A stretch of DNA of 64,000 bases. It comes from Azonexus sp. (GTDB lineage: Bacteria > Pseudomonadota > Gammaproteobacteria > Burkholderiales > Rhodocyclaceae). A program made the translations under genes and the position numbers. The notes beneath the pieces are model-generated. The model was given only the letters and a program-made list of their open reading frames with translations, searched no databases and was not told the origin of the DNA. This document shows, in pieces, positions 43,101-52,193 of the stretch. Numbering within the stretch: position 1 is the first letter of the stretch; the number at the start of each line of letters is the position of its first letter. The stretch is from positions 1 through 64,000 of the forward strand of contig JAUYSK010000024.1 in assembly GCA_030696345.1 (NCBI GenBank), read 5' to 3'.

Positions 43101-43607
43101 TCAGTTTGATCGCTCGGTGGGCAACAAGGTGCGGCTCCACACGGCCAGCGACGGTTCCAGGCAAAGCCGCTTGAGAAAATCGAAGGCCTCGCCGACATGG
43201 CGCTCGGCTGCTGCGGTCAACGGCTCCCCCAGCTCAAAATGCTCGCCGCTGACACAGAGGACAAAAGCCGGTGGCGGCGCGGTGCCCTCGGTCTGTACAT
43301 AAACCTGCAATACAGCTTCAGGCGGAAGTTCGTGCGTGGTGTGGGCGATCCCGACGGACGGCGCGCAACGCTGGAAAGTATAGGGTGCGGCCGTATTGGC
43401 GCCGGCATCGATGAACAGGGCAAGCTGGCGCCCGGTCAGATCGAGTACGTGCTCGATCTGTAACTGGAAATCCTCGACCAGTTCAAACTGCTCGGCCAGG
43501 CCCTCGGCGTCGAGCCAGTCAGCCAGGCGTTCAATCAGTACCGGCCCGATGGCGTCATCGCCACGGCTGGGGTTACCGATGGCGAAGACGACGACCGAAG
43601 CGCTCAA
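43101..43607 (-). CDS. hoxW: Hydrogenase maturation protease (HoxW-like)
   Basis: The 168-residue protein belongs to the HyaD/HycI/HoxW endopeptidases that remove the C-terminal peptide of the [NiFe] large subunit after metal insertion. The family opening VVVFAIGNPSRGDDAIG with the metal-binding acidic residue and the later FIDAG block are present. The best start is a TTG at 43607 that overlaps the hoxH stop codon (TTGA), giving the family N terminus directly. The frame is open further upstream inside hoxH but without similarity. It is the last gene of the hox operon. Confidence 0.88.
   Translation of the reverse strand: MSASVVVFAIGNPSRGDDAIGPVLIERLADWLDAEGLAEQFELVEDFQLQIEHVLDLTGRQLALFIDAGANTAAPYTFQRCAPSVGIAHTTHELPPEAVLQVYVQTEGTAPPPAFVLCVSGEHFELGEPLTAAAERHVGEAFDFLKRLCLEPSLAVWSRTLLPTERSN
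43209..43221 (+). repeat. 13-base word TGCTGCGGTCAAC, copy inside hoxW
   Basis: On the coding (minus) strand it encodes LTAA of GEPLTAAAERH. Confidence 0.85.
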
Positions 43608-45067
43608 GACCGACTCAGCGAATGAACCAGTTGTCCTTCCGGATCGATCAATTCGACACTCAAGGGCATCTTGCCCAGCGCGTGCGTGGCACAGGACAGG
43701 CATGGGTCAAAGGCGCGAATCGCCACTTCGATGTGATTGAGCAGGCCTTCCGTGACCTCGCGGCCGTTCAGGTAGCGACGTGCCACGTGGCGTACGGCTT
43801 CGTTCATCGCCTGATTGTTGTTGGTGGTTGAAACAATCAGGTTGGCCATCGTGATCAGGTCGTTTTCATCGACCCGGTAATGGTGGAACAGCGTGCCGCG
43901 CGGCGCTTCGATGACGCCGACGCCTTCCGACTGGCGCTCACCTTCAACCATCAGGTTGTCGCTGAGCAGATCGTCGTCATGCAGCAGATCCTTGATGACT
44001 TCGGCAGCGTGCAACATCTCGATCATCCGTGTCCAGTGATAGGCGAGCGGCGCGTGCATCGGCGTGCCGCCAGCGTAATCGACGAACTCCTTGCGCTCGT
44101 GTTCGGCGAAGGGCGTCGAAATCTGGTTGCAGTTCTGCACCCGGGCCAGCGGACCAACCTTGTACCAGCCATGTTCCTTGCCGAGCGACTTGAAGTACGG
44201 AAACTTCATGTAGCTCCATGAACGGACTTCTTCTTCAATGTATTTGTCGTACTGCTGGTAATCGACGCCGTCGAAGATCATCTTGCCGTTATCGTCACGG
44301 GCCCTCAGCGTGCCGTGATAGAAGTCGAGATCACCGTTATGACCGACGATGGACATGAAATTGGAGCGGAAGATACCAAAGCTGTTGTAGAGGCCAGGAT
44401 CCTGAATATGTACCTTCTGGATCAGGTGCACCGCATCGCGTGACCACTGGACGATGTGATAGATGTCCTTCAGCAGTTCGTCCCGCTCGGCCACCGTCAG
44501 GCATTTGTTCATGCCGCCCGGCACGGCACCGGTGCCATGCACGCGCTTGCCGGCGGTGACACGAATGACTTCCTGGCCAAACTTGCGCAGCAGCACGCCA
44601 CGCTTGGCGATTTCCGGATGCGCCGCGGCCACACCAACAATGTTGCGTTTGGTGACATCACTGTCGAAACCGAAGAGCAGATCAGGCGAACAAAGATGGA
44701 AGAAATGCAGCGCATGTGATTGCAGCATCTGGCCGTAATGCATCAGGCGGCGCAACTTCTCGGCGGCCGGCGTGAGCTTCTTGGCACCAACGATGATATC
44801 GAGCGCCTTGGAGGCGGCCAGATGGTGCGACACCGGGCAGATGCCGCACAGGCGCTGGACCATGACCGGCACTTCCCAGTACGGTCGGCCCTGGATGAAT
44901 TTCTCGAAGCCGCGAAACTCGACAATGTGCAGGCGGACCTGATGCACCTTGTTCTGGTCATCGAGCAGGATGGTGACCTTGCCGTGCCCCTCGACTCGGG
45001 AGACGGGATCAATCGCCACACGGCGCAGGCGCTCGGGATGCTCGGCAGTTTCCAGGTTGTAAGTCAT
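43604..45067 (-). CDS. hoxH: NAD-reducing [NiFe] hydrogenase large subunit
   Basis: The 487-residue subunit holds the NiFe site through two CxxC motifs, RLCGICPVSH near the N terminus and DPCLSCATH near the C terminus. After CATH a 25-residue extension starting ALGKMPL is expected to be removed by the HoxW-type protease encoded next. IDPVSRVEGHG marks the N terminus. It pairs with HoxY to form the hydrogenase module of a cytoplasmic bidirectional (group 3d) enzyme that couples H2 to NAD+. Confidence 0.95.
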   Translation of the reverse strand: MTYNLETAEHPERLRRVAIDPVSRVEGHGKVTILLDDQNKVHQVRLHIVEFRGFEKFIQGRPYWEVPVMVQRLCGICPVSHHLAASKALDIIVGAKKLTPAAEKLRRLMHYGQMLQSHALHFFHLCSPDLLFGFDSDVTKRNIVGVAAAHPEIAKRGVLLRKFGQEVIRVTAGKRVHGTGAVPGGMNKCLTVAERDELLKDIYHIVQWSRDAVHLIQKVHIQDPGLYNSFGIFRSNFMSIVGHNGDLDFYHGTLRARDDNGKMIFDGVDYQQYDKYIEEEVRSWSYMKFPYFKSLGKEHGWYKVGPLARVQNCNQISTPFAEHERKEFVDYAGGTPMHAPLAYHWTRMIEMLHAAEVIKDLLHDDDLLSDNLMVEGERQSEGVGVIEAPRGTLFHHYRVDENDLITMANLIVSTTNNNQAMNEAVRHVARRYLNGREVTEGLLNHIEVAIRAFDPCLSCATHALGKMPLSVELIDPEGQLVHSLSRS

Positions 45068-45080
45068 TGTTCCACCTCGA

Positions 45081-45632
45081 TTAATCGTAGTGCATCAGGC
45101 CGTGGCCCAATTCAGGTTCGCGGCCGGCCAGCAGATCGGTCAGCACCTTCCAGATTGCATCACCCGACGGCGGGCAGCCGGGGATGAAGAAATCGACCTT
45201 CACCACCTCATGAATCGGGTGCACCTTGTTGAGCGGCAGCGGCAATTCCGGATCGTTCGGAATCATGCCGTTGGCCAGCCCGGGACCGGAGTGATAGACC
45301 TCTTCAAGGATGGCTGTCAGCTGCAAATGGTTTCGCTGGGCCGGCAGGCCGCCATTGATGGCGCAGGCGCCAATGGCGATCAGAATCTTGCAGTTCTTGC
45401 GAAACTCGCGCAGGACGTGGACGTTTTCGGCATTGCACAAGCCGCCTTCAATAATGCCGATATCACAGTCCGGGCTGCAGGTCTTGATGTCGGTCAGCGG
45501 CGAACGGTCGAACTCGATGTGTTCGAGCAGCGTAAACAGCCGCTCGTCGATGTCGAGAAAGGACATATGGCAACCGAAACAGCCAGCCAGGGAAGTGGTG
45601 GCAACTTTCAGCTTTTTCTTGGGCGCGGTCAT
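45081..45632 (-). CDS. hoxY: NAD-reducing hydrogenase small subunit
   Basis: The 183-residue subunit carries the proximal [4Fe-4S] cluster, with cysteines in GCFGCHMSFLD, GGLCNAENV, GACAINGG and PGCPPSGDAIW. The short length without extra C-terminal clusters or Tat signal is typical of HoxY and means a cytoplasmic enzyme. The ATG at 45632 lies one base after the hoxU stop codon; hoxH begins 13 bases downstream. Confidence 0.95.
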   Translation of the reverse strand: MTAPKKKLKVATTSLAGCFGCHMSFLDIDERLFTLLEHIEFDRSPLTDIKTCSPDCDIGIIEGGLCNAENVHVLREFRKNCKILIAIGACAINGGLPAQRNHLQLTAILEEVYHSGPGLANGMIPNDPELPLPLNKVHPIHEVVKVDFFIPGCPPSGDAIWKVLTDLLAGREPELGHGLMHYD

Positions 45633-45633
45633 G

Positions 45634-46332
45634 TCATCGGCCCTCCACGGTTTCGCCGATGGGCTGTTTGTCATAGGAGCGCTCGCCGATCGGCACGGCA
45701 AAGCCCTTGCGCTTGGTCAGGATGACGCCAACCGGGCAGACCTGCGCCGCCTTGTCGGCCAGCGAGAAGTCAGTGTCAGACAGTTTGCCGGACTTGGCAT
45801 TGACGATCAGATGCGTCTTGATGCCACGACCAGACAGTGCAAAGACATTCTTGCCATCGACATCACGGCTGGCCCGGACGCACAGCGAACAAAGAATGCA
45901 GCGGTTGAAGTCGAGCAAAACCTCGGGATGCGAGGCGTCTACCGCACGATTCGGGAAAAAGTGATCGAAATGCGGCGACATCATGCCCAAATGGTAGGCC
46001 GTGGCCTGCAATTGACAGTGGCCGCTCTTTTCGCACGAGGGGCAGAAATGATTGCCTTCGACGAACAGCATCTGGGTCAGTGCCCGGCGTTCGGCGTTGA
46101 TTTCCTCGGTTTCGCTTTCAACGACCATGCCAGCCATCGCGCGCATCGTGCATGAAGCAGTCTGCCGGCCATTGGCCTTGACGGTGCAAAGTTTGCACGA
46201 TCCATGCGGCTTGAATTCCGGGTGATAACAAAGATGCGGGATGAACACCCCGGCCTTGGTCGCTGCCTGCATGATGGTCTGACCATCCTCGAAAGGAATG
46301 GACTTGCCGTCGAGTGTGAAGGTCTGGCTCAT
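45634..46332 (-). CDS. hoxU: Hydrogenase diaphorase subunit HoxU (NuoG N-terminal-like)
   Basis: The 232-residue iron-sulphur protein has a plant-type [2Fe-2S] domain (cysteines in LCYHPEFKPHGSCKLCTV and ASCTM), a His/Cys [4Fe-4S] motif (HFCPSCEKSGHCQ) and CILCSLCVRASR with a final CPVG. It wires HoxF to the hydrogenase module. Its ATG overlaps the hoxF stop codon (ATGA, 46329-46332). Confidence 0.94.
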   Translation of the reverse strand: MSQTFTLDGKSIPFEDGQTIMQAATKAGVFIPHLCYHPEFKPHGSCKLCTVKANGRQTASCTMRAMAGMVVESETEEINAERRALTQMLFVEGNHFCPSCEKSGHCQLQATAYHLGMMSPHFDHFFPNRAVDASHPEVLLDFNRCILCSLCVRASRDVDGKNVFALSGRGIKTHLIVNAKSGKLSDTDFSLADKAAQVCPVGVILTKRKGFAVPIGERSYDKQPIGETVEGR

Positions 46333-48224
46333 GCGTCCTCCCCGAATTCTTCCTTGATGATGTGTGCCGCCGCGTCGTCTCGGCCGGTCATTTGTCGTGC
46401 TGCGGCCAACGCCCGGTCCAGATCGAAGGCCGGGGCAAAGTCCTGCTGCACCATGTGCTTTTCGTAAGCAGGGCGGAACTTGGCGATGGTATCGAGCACC
46501 GGGTTGCAGGCGGTATGCCCCAAACCGCAGTGGCTCATCGATTGCAGCAACTGGTTGAGCTTCTCGATTTCGGCGAAGTCGTACGGTGAACCGCAGCCAT
46601 TGTGCAGTTTGTCCATCAGGTTCTTCAGCAGCGAAGTACCGACCCGGCACGGGGTACAGAAACCACAGCTTTCATGCTGGAAGAAATGGACATAGTTGCG
46701 GGCTACTTCGAACATGTCTCGAGTGTTGTTGAAAATTGTGAATGCCCCGGCAGTCGGAATATCCTCGAAGCCGATGGTACGGTCGAATTCGTCCGGTGCA
46801 ACACAGAACCCGGACGGCCCGCTGACCTGAACCGCCTGCGTGTCGCTGGCGCCGCAATCCTCAAGCACCTGGCGAATACTGACGCCAAACGGGTATTCGT
46901 AGAGCCCCGGCCGCTCACAGTCTCCGGAGACCGACAATATCTTGGTGCCGGCCGAATGCTTGGTGCCGATGGCGGCATACCACTCACCGCCGTTTAAGGC
47001 GATCAACGAGGCTGCGGCGAAGGTTTCGACGTTATTGACGATGGTCGGCTGGTCAAGATAACCATTGGTTACCGGAAAAGGTGGCCGGTTGCGCGGTGTG
47101 CCGCGTTTGCCTTCAAGCGATTCGATCAACGCCGACTCCTCGCCGCAGATGTAGGCGCCGGCACCGAGGTGAATTTCGATGTCGAAATCACCGCCGGGAA
47201 TGCCGATGATGTTGGGCCCCAGCAGGTTTTCCTTGCGGCGCCGTTCGAGCACGGCATTGAGCGGTTCGAGCAGGTGGCGGTATTCACCGCGCAAGTAAAG
47301 GAACCCGCGGCGCGCCCCAATCACGTATGCGGCGACGGTCATGCCCTCGAAGACCAGATCTGCATAAGAAGTCAGCAACACTCGGTCCTTGAAGGTTCCG
47401 GGCTCGCCTTCGTCGGCATTGCAGACAACGAAGCGCTGATGCCCCGCCTTCAGCGGTGCATTCCGGCAGGCCTCCCACTTCAGGCCGGTGGTAAAACCGG
47501 CACCGCCGCGGCCACGCAGATTGGCGCGCTTGATTTCATCGAGCATCGCAGCCGGCCCGCCGAGGCCGGAAGGCAGGCCTTCGCGCCAGGAACGCATATT
47601 GGAAGACATCAGGCCATCACTTGGCACCCGTTCACGTGCGGCGCGCAAGGCGTCGCCCGGCTGCATCTGCGAAGAAAGCATGATGTCAGGCTTGCGGATG
47701 TTGTCTTCAACCTTGAAATAATCAGCGGGCCATTCGGCCAGCGACGTCTTGTTGCGCACCAGCTCGGCGATTTCGTCGATGCGTGCTGCGGTCAACCGCG
47801 TCACAGCACGATTATTGACCAGCATGGCCGGCCCCTGATCGCACATGCCGGTGCAGGAAGTCTTGTCGACACTGACCAGGCCATCTTCCGAGACCTTGCC
47901 GGGCTCGATCCACAGGTTGTTGCACAGGCGCTCCATCAGCGCCAGATTGCCTTGCATGCGGTCGGTAATATTGTCGGAAAAGAGAATCCGGTATTTGCCG
48001 CGCGGCTGTGTGTAGAAAAAGGAGTAAAAACCAGCCACGCCCTCAATCTTGGTACGCGGCACCCCCAGCGTTACCTGCATGCGATCAATGGCTTCCGGTG
48101 GAATCCAGTCGCAGGCTTCCTGCACTTCGCGCAGGATTTGCACCATGCAGGTGGGATCGCGCCGATAGCGGGCGACGACACGATCAACAATCCCCGCCAC
48201 TGCTTCGACATGCATATCAGTCAT
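46329..48224 (-). CDS. hoxF: Hydrogenase diaphorase subunit HoxF (NuoE-NuoF fusion)
   Basis: The 631-residue flavoprotein has an N-terminal NuoE-like [2Fe-2S] domain (CTGMCDQGPAM) followed by a NuoF-like part: GRGGAGFTTGLKW for NADH/FMN, CNADEGEPGTFKDR, GAGAYICGEESALIESLEG, and ESCGFCTPCR plus CGLGHTACNP for the [4Fe-4S] cluster. It transfers electrons between NAD(H) and the hydrogenase. The start is the ATG at 48224 with GGGAGG upstream. It is the first gene of a five-gene operon divergent from fabI. Confidence 0.95.
   Translation of the reverse strand: MTDMHVEAVAGIVDRVVARYRRDPTCMVQILREVQEACDWIPPEAIDRMQVTLGVPRTKIEGVAGFYSFFYTQPRGKYRILFSDNITDRMQGNLALMERLCNNLWIEPGKVSEDGLVSVDKTSCTGMCDQGPAMLVNNRAVTRLTAARIDEIAELVRNKTSLAEWPADYFKVEDNIRKPDIMLSSQMQPGDALRAARERVPSDGLMSSNMRSWREGLPSGLGGPAAMLDEIKRANLRGRGGAGFTTGLKWEACRNAPLKAGHQRFVVCNADEGEPGTFKDRVLLTSYADLVFEGMTVAAYVIGARRGFLYLRGEYRHLLEPLNAVLERRRKENLLGPNIIGIPGGDFDIEIHLGAGAYICGEESALIESLEGKRGTPRNRPPFPVTNGYLDQPTIVNNVETFAAASLIALNGGEWYAAIGTKHSAGTKILSVSGDCERPGLYEYPFGVSIRQVLEDCGASDTQAVQVSGPSGFCVAPDEFDRTIGFEDIPTAGAFTIFNNTRDMFEVARNYVHFFQHESCGFCTPCRVGTSLLKNLMDKLHNGCGSPYDFAEIEKLNQLLQSMSHCGLGHTACNPVLDTIAKFRPAYEKHMVQQDFAPAFDLDRALAAARQMTGRDDAAAHIIKEEFGEDA
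47784..47796 (+). repeat. 13-base word TGCTGCGGTCAAC, copy inside hoxF
   Basis: On the coding strand it encodes LTAA of TRLTAARIDE. A one-mismatch relative (TGCTGCGGCCAAC) lies at 46398-46410 near the 3' end of the same gene. Confidence 0.85.
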
Positions 48225-48402
48225 TGCCACGACAACCTCCCGTGAATCACACAAGACAACGAAGAGCCTAGCACCAATCGATGACAAATATTATTGCGCA
48301 AGGTCAACCTCTGCTGTGGTTATCGCCGTTGCCAATGGCATACCAAGCGATTGTCACCAATTTGCAACCGGAATGTGCAACAATAATGCTGCAGCACAGC
48401 AT

Positions 48403-48454
48403 GCATTAGCGCCCGTTAATGCAAGCTTGACGGTCCTGGATGGTGCATTGCACC
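48403..48454. promoter_or_regulatory. Inverted repeats in the hoxF-fabI divergent region
   Basis: GCATTA/TAATGC arms lie at 48403-48408 and 48417-48422. A perfect palindrome, GGTGCA-T-TGCACC, lies at 48442-48454, 36 bp before the fabI ATG. Either may be an operator for fabI or for the divergent hox operon; the binding protein is unknown. Confidence 0.4.
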
Positions 48455-48489
48455 AATAATAATGACCAAAATCTGGAAGGAAAAACAGC

Positions 48490-49299
48490 ATGAATACCTC
48501 AAATGAACAATCTACGCTGGCACAGACCAGCCACCTGTTGCCGCTGGCTGGAAAGAAGGGCCTGATTACCGGCATCGCCAACGACAAGTCGATCGCTTTT
48601 GCCGTCGCCAAGGCCGTGCGCGCCCTCGGTGCCGATATCGCCCTGACCTACCAGAACGACAAGACCGCCAAATACACCCAGCCACTGGCCGAAGCTCTGG
48701 GCGCCAGGATCTTCGAGAAGCTCGACGTTACCCAACCGGGCAGCCTCGAAGCCGTCATCGAAAAGTGCGGTACCGAATTTGGTCAACTCGACTTCGCCAT
48801 TCACTCAATGGCATTCTGCGAAGCTGAAGACCTGCACGGCCGTGTCATCGACACCTCCGAAGCCGGCTTCGATTCAGCCATGAACATCTCCTGCCACAGC
48901 TTCCTGCGCATGGCCAAGGCCGTTGAGCCGCTGATGTCCGAAGGTGGCTCGCTGATCACCATGTCCTACCTCGGTGCCGAGCGCGTCGTACGCAACTACG
49001 GCGTCATGGGCATCATCAAGGCGGCGCTTGAATCAGCCGTCCGCTACATGGCTTACGATCTCGGCCCCAAGGGCATTCGTGTCTTCGCCGTGTCGCCCGG
49101 CCCGATCATGACGCGCGCTGCATCCGGTATCACCAACTTCAACAAGTTGCTGGAATCCGACGCCGACAAGGCACCGCTCGGCCGCACGGTCACCATTGAA
49201 GAAGTTGGCGCCCTGACCGCCTTCCTGTGCACATCCGGCTCGTCCGGCATGACCGGGCAGACAATCTACGTCGACGGCGGCGCCCACATCGTCGCCTGA
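48490..49299 (+). CDS. fabI: Enoyl-ACP reductase (NADH), FabI type
   Basis: The 269-residue short-chain dehydrogenase reduces trans-2-enoyl-ACP in fatty-acid elongation. The Rossmann start GKKGLITGIANDKSIAFAVA is the FabI variant. The catalytic region SYLGAERVVRNYGVMGIIKA supplies the family tyrosines and lysine with the longer FabI spacing, and VSPGPIMTRAASGI follows. GGAAGG precedes the ATG. A second role with the MaoC-phosphotransacylase and acetate kinase genes downstream (butyrate-type or acyl-phosphate metabolism) is possible. Confidence 0.93.
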   Translation: MNTSNEQSTLAQTSHLLPLAGKKGLITGIANDKSIAFAVAKAVRALGADIALTYQNDKTAKYTQPLAEALGARIFEKLDVTQPGSLEAVIEKCGTEFGQLDFAIHSMAFCEAEDLHGRVIDTSEAGFDSAMNISCHSFLRMAKAVEPLMSEGGSLITMSYLGAERVVRNYGVMGIIKAALESAVRYMAYDLGPKGIRVFAVSPGPIMTRAASGITNFNKLLESDADKAPLGRTVTIEEVGALTAFLCTSGSSGMTGQTIYVDGGAHIVA

Positions 49300-49388
49300 C
49301 CCAGTAGCCGGAAGCACCCGCAGGGCACAGCCGGTCTGTGTCCTCGCGGTCTGCTTTGATCAACAGGCCGACTGGCGTGGAGCAAATC

Positions 49389-49967
49389 ATGGAACCCAAT
49401 TGCGGCGAACTCATTGCCGACCAGGTACCCGACCATCCCCTCCTCAATGGAAGGAAAGAGATAGGTCGCGGTGAAAGCACCATCGTTCTCGATGGTGATG
49501 TCGTTGATGGAGAGGAGCGAGTCTTCAAAGTTCTTTCCTCACCGACTGACTACGCCTATTACACGGCACCCGACCGACCGACCGGTCACCATTTTCCGAT
49601 TGTCTATGCCGACCATGGCACGACCGGCCGCTCCAGTCGCGGGTTTCCCTTTTATATTGTTGAAGTGGAAAAACTCTACCCGCTACCCGTTGGCGGCGAC
49701 GCCGCCGAAGCCGCGACCAAGATTTCCACCTCCTACTTCGACGCATGCATGATGTGGCGCAACCTGGCCCAGGACATGGGGCGGATTGCCCTGCATCACA
49801 TCGCCGTGACGCCGATGGGCTGGTCAGAAACCGTGCAGCAGTCACTGAAGGCACTGGAAGAGTTCGCCAAGGAGTACGACGCCCTGCCCGACCTGATCAA
49901 GGCTGACAACCTGATGATGCGCAAGGACGGCACGCTGGTGTTCTCCGACCCGGTGTTCATGGAATGA
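49389..49967 (+). CDS. Small protein-kinase-like protein of unknown function
   Basis: The 192-residue protein shows elements that recall protein kinases in order. A glycine loop GRGES (26-30) is followed by a lysine in VFKVL (K47), a hinge-like YIVEVEKLYPL, and near the C terminus PDLIKADNLMM with D168/D173/N174 and a DFG-like SDP with D187. N174 to D187 is 13 residues, as in classical kinases, but the Asp-to-Asn spacing is one residue too long. The protein ends right after this motif, so the C-lobe is minimal. I do not recognise a named family. The next gene encodes a dual-specificity-type phosphatase, which makes a kinase/phosphatase pair plausible. Confidence 0.55.
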   Translation: MEPNCGELIADQVPDHPLLNGRKEIGRGESTIVLDGDVVDGEERVFKVLSSPTDYAYYTAPDRPTGHHFPIVYADHGTTGRSSRGFPFYIVEVEKLYPLPVGGDAAEAATKISTSYFDACMMWRNLAQDMGRIALHHIAVTPMGWSETVQQSLKALEEFAKEYDALPDLIKADNLMMRKDGTLVFSDPVFME

Positions 49968-50082
49968 ACCGTCACAACGAAACAACATCCCCGATGGCAT
50001 GGTTCGCACCTGACCTCGCGGATTTCACGCACCACCCGGCTCACCTGTTCCCGGCGCGCTTCCATAAAGGCATTTCCGGATC

Positions 50083-50568
50083 ATGACGATCACACACGTT
50101 GCATACGCGTCACGCGAACTGGCTGAATCACTGGCCGGCAACCCCTACATGGCAGTGATTTCGATCACCGACCCGACAACGCCGGAAGCCAAGCTCGATC
50201 CGATGTTTCGTCATGTCCTGCGCCTGTCCTTCTTTGATGCGGTGCCGGCCGACGAGTACCAGCCATCCCAGCCCGGGCTGTTCGATCACCTGATGGCCTG
50301 CCAGATCAACAATTTCGTGATGGAACTGCAAGCCGCACCTTTCGAAATTTCGATGATGGTGCATTGCGAATACGGGGTCAGCCGTTCTGCCGCCGTCGCC
50401 CTTTTCGTCTCGGCCTATTCCGGCGCCCCACTGGCTGCCCGCGAATTTACCTACGAAGCCAATCATTGGGTGATTGACCGGCTGACGGTGCTGCATCCGA
50501 AGCTGGAAATCGACGTTCCCCTCAAGGCTGCGGTACACGACCGCCGGACGGCACAACGCATCGCCTGA
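50083..50568 (+). CDS. Dual-specificity/tyrosine phosphatase-like protein
   Basis: The 161-residue protein has the cysteine-phosphatase signature HCEYGVSRS: C95 followed by five residues and R101 (HCx5RS), preceded by a hydrophobic strand ISMMV. D52 in SFFDAV could be the general acid. The size fits a minimal dual-specificity phosphatase. The target is unknown. It lies 115 bases after the kinase-like gene and before the MaoC-phosphotransacylase gene on the same strand, so it may act with the kinase-like protein. Confidence 0.72.
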   Translation: MTITHVAYASRELAESLAGNPYMAVISITDPTTPEAKLDPMFRHVLRLSFFDAVPADEYQPSQPGLFDHLMACQINNFVMELQAAPFEISMMVHCEYGVSRSAAVALFVSAYSGAPLAAREFTYEANHWVIDRLTVLHPKLEIDVPLKAAVHDRRTAQRIA

Positions 50569-50773
50569 TTTCCGAGGCCTTGGCGCTGAATCAATCGTGC
50601 TGCGAGTGCACAAGTGAAACCGCATCCTGAAATCAGTTTGACCCTTGGCCAGAGAAGCGCACCGAACAAGCTCCGCCACCTGTGCGCCACGTTGTTTGCT
50701 GCGACGCAGCACACTATACTTGGAGCGTCATCATTGAACCTGCGGGTTCATGTCCTTACCGGGGAGCAAGTCC

Positions 50774-52192
50774 ATGCATGAGAACAATGAAAAACGCTAT
50801 CTGATCAACAAGATTTACGACGAAATCCACATTGGTGATTCGTCCAGTCTGGTTCGGACGCTGATGCCCGAGGATGTCAAGCTGTTCGCCATCCTGACCG
50901 GCGACATCAACCCTAGTATCGTCGACCCGGAGTACTCGGAAAGCGGCATGTTCCGCGAAGTCATTGCCCACGGCATGTGGAGCGGCTCGCTGATATCGAC
51001 CGTACTCGGCACCCAGTTCCCCGGCCCCGGCACCATCCTGATCGACCAGACGCTGCATTTCGCCCGACCGGTCACGATAGGCGACACCATCACCATTACC
51101 GTCACCGCCAAACAGAAATTCGACCATAACCGGCATGTCGTGCTGGATTGCGTCTGTACCAACCAGGAAGGTCTGCAGGTCGTACGTGGCACCGCCGAAG
51201 TACTGGCGCCGAGCGAAAAGGTTTCCCATCTGCAGGCAGTGCACATGCCGCAGGTGCGCATCGACGACAAGTACGAGCGCTATACCCACCTGCTTTCCCG
51301 CGTCAAAGGCCTGGAGCCGATTCCGACGGCGGTTGCCCACCCCTGCGACCGGGAATCCCTGAAGGGTCCGGTCATCGCCTTCCACGAAGGCATCATCGAA
51401 CCGATTCTGGTCGGTCCTGAATCAAAAATTCGCTCCGTTGCCGAAGAGTTTGGCATCGACCTGCACGGCATCCGCATCGTCAATGCTGCCCACAGCCATG
51501 ATTCGGCGGCGATCGCCGTCTCGCTGGTCCGTACCGGCGATTGCGAAGCTCTGATGAAGGGCAGCCTGCACACCGACGAACTGATGGGCGAAGTAGTCTC
51601 CCGCGCCAACGGCCTGCGTACTGCGCGGCGGATCAGCCACGTTTTCGTCATGGATGTGCCGACCTACCACCGGCCGCTACTGATTACCGACGCCGCCATC
51701 AACATTGCCCCGACGCTGGAAGACAAGGTCGACATCATCCAGAACGCCATCGACCTGGCCCACATTATCGGCATACCGGAACCCAAGGTTGCCATCCTGT
51801 CGGCAGTCGAAACAGTCAATCCGAAAATCCAGTCCACGCTCGATGCTGCAGCCCTGTGCAAGATGGCTGATCGCGGCCAGATTCGTGGCGGCATCCTCGA
51901 TGGCCCGCTGGCCTTTGACAACGCCGTCTCCATCGTCGCCGCCAAGACCAAGGGCATCAAGTCAGCCGTTGCCGGCCATGCCGAAATCCTCGTCGTGCCT
52001 GATCTCGAATCCGGCAACATGGTCGCCAAACAGCTTGAATACCTGGCCAACGCACTCACTGCCGGCATCGTGCTGGGCACCCGTGTGCCCATCGTGCTGA
52101 CCAGCCGCGCCGACTCCGCCGAAACCCGCACGGCCTCCTGCGTCATCGCAGCGCTCGTCGCCCACGCCAACCGCAAAAAGGGAAATACCTGA
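50774..52192 (+). CDS. MaoC-like hydratase / phosphate acyltransferase fusion
   Basis: This frame encodes 472 residues from the ATG at 50774, chosen because GGGGAG stands just before it; an upstream ATG at 50750 is less likely. The N-terminal half (about 10-150) is a MaoC hotdog dehydratase with FAILTGDINPSIVDPEY and HGMWSGSLISTVLG. The C-terminal half (about 165-470) is a phosphotransacetylase/phosphotransbutyrylase domain (FHEGIIEPILVGP, ALMKGSLHTDELMG, GILDGPLAFDNAVS). Such bifunctional proteins hydrate enoyl-CoA and exchange CoA for phosphate. The acetate kinase gene follows one base after the stop codon, so acyl-phosphate is probably passed on to make ATP. Confidence 0.9.
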   Translation: MHENNEKRYLINKIYDEIHIGDSSSLVRTLMPEDVKLFAILTGDINPSIVDPEYSESGMFREVIAHGMWSGSLISTVLGTQFPGPGTILIDQTLHFARPVTIGDTITITVTAKQKFDHNRHVVLDCVCTNQEGLQVVRGTAEVLAPSEKVSHLQAVHMPQVRIDDKYERYTHLLSRVKGLEPIPTAVAHPCDRESLKGPVIAFHEGIIEPILVGPESKIRSVAEEFGIDLHGIRIVNAAHSHDSAAIAVSLVRTGDCEALMKGSLHTDELMGEVVSRANGLRTARRISHVFVMDVPTYHRPLLITDAAINIAPTLEDKVDIIQNAIDLAHIIGIPEPKVAILSAVETVNPKIQSTLDAAALCKMADRGQIRGGILDGPLAFDNAVSIVAAKTKGIKSAVAGHAEILVVPDLESGNMVAKQLEYLANALTAGIVLGTRVPIVLTSRADSAETRTASCVIAALVAHANRKKGNT

Positions 52193-52193
52193 C

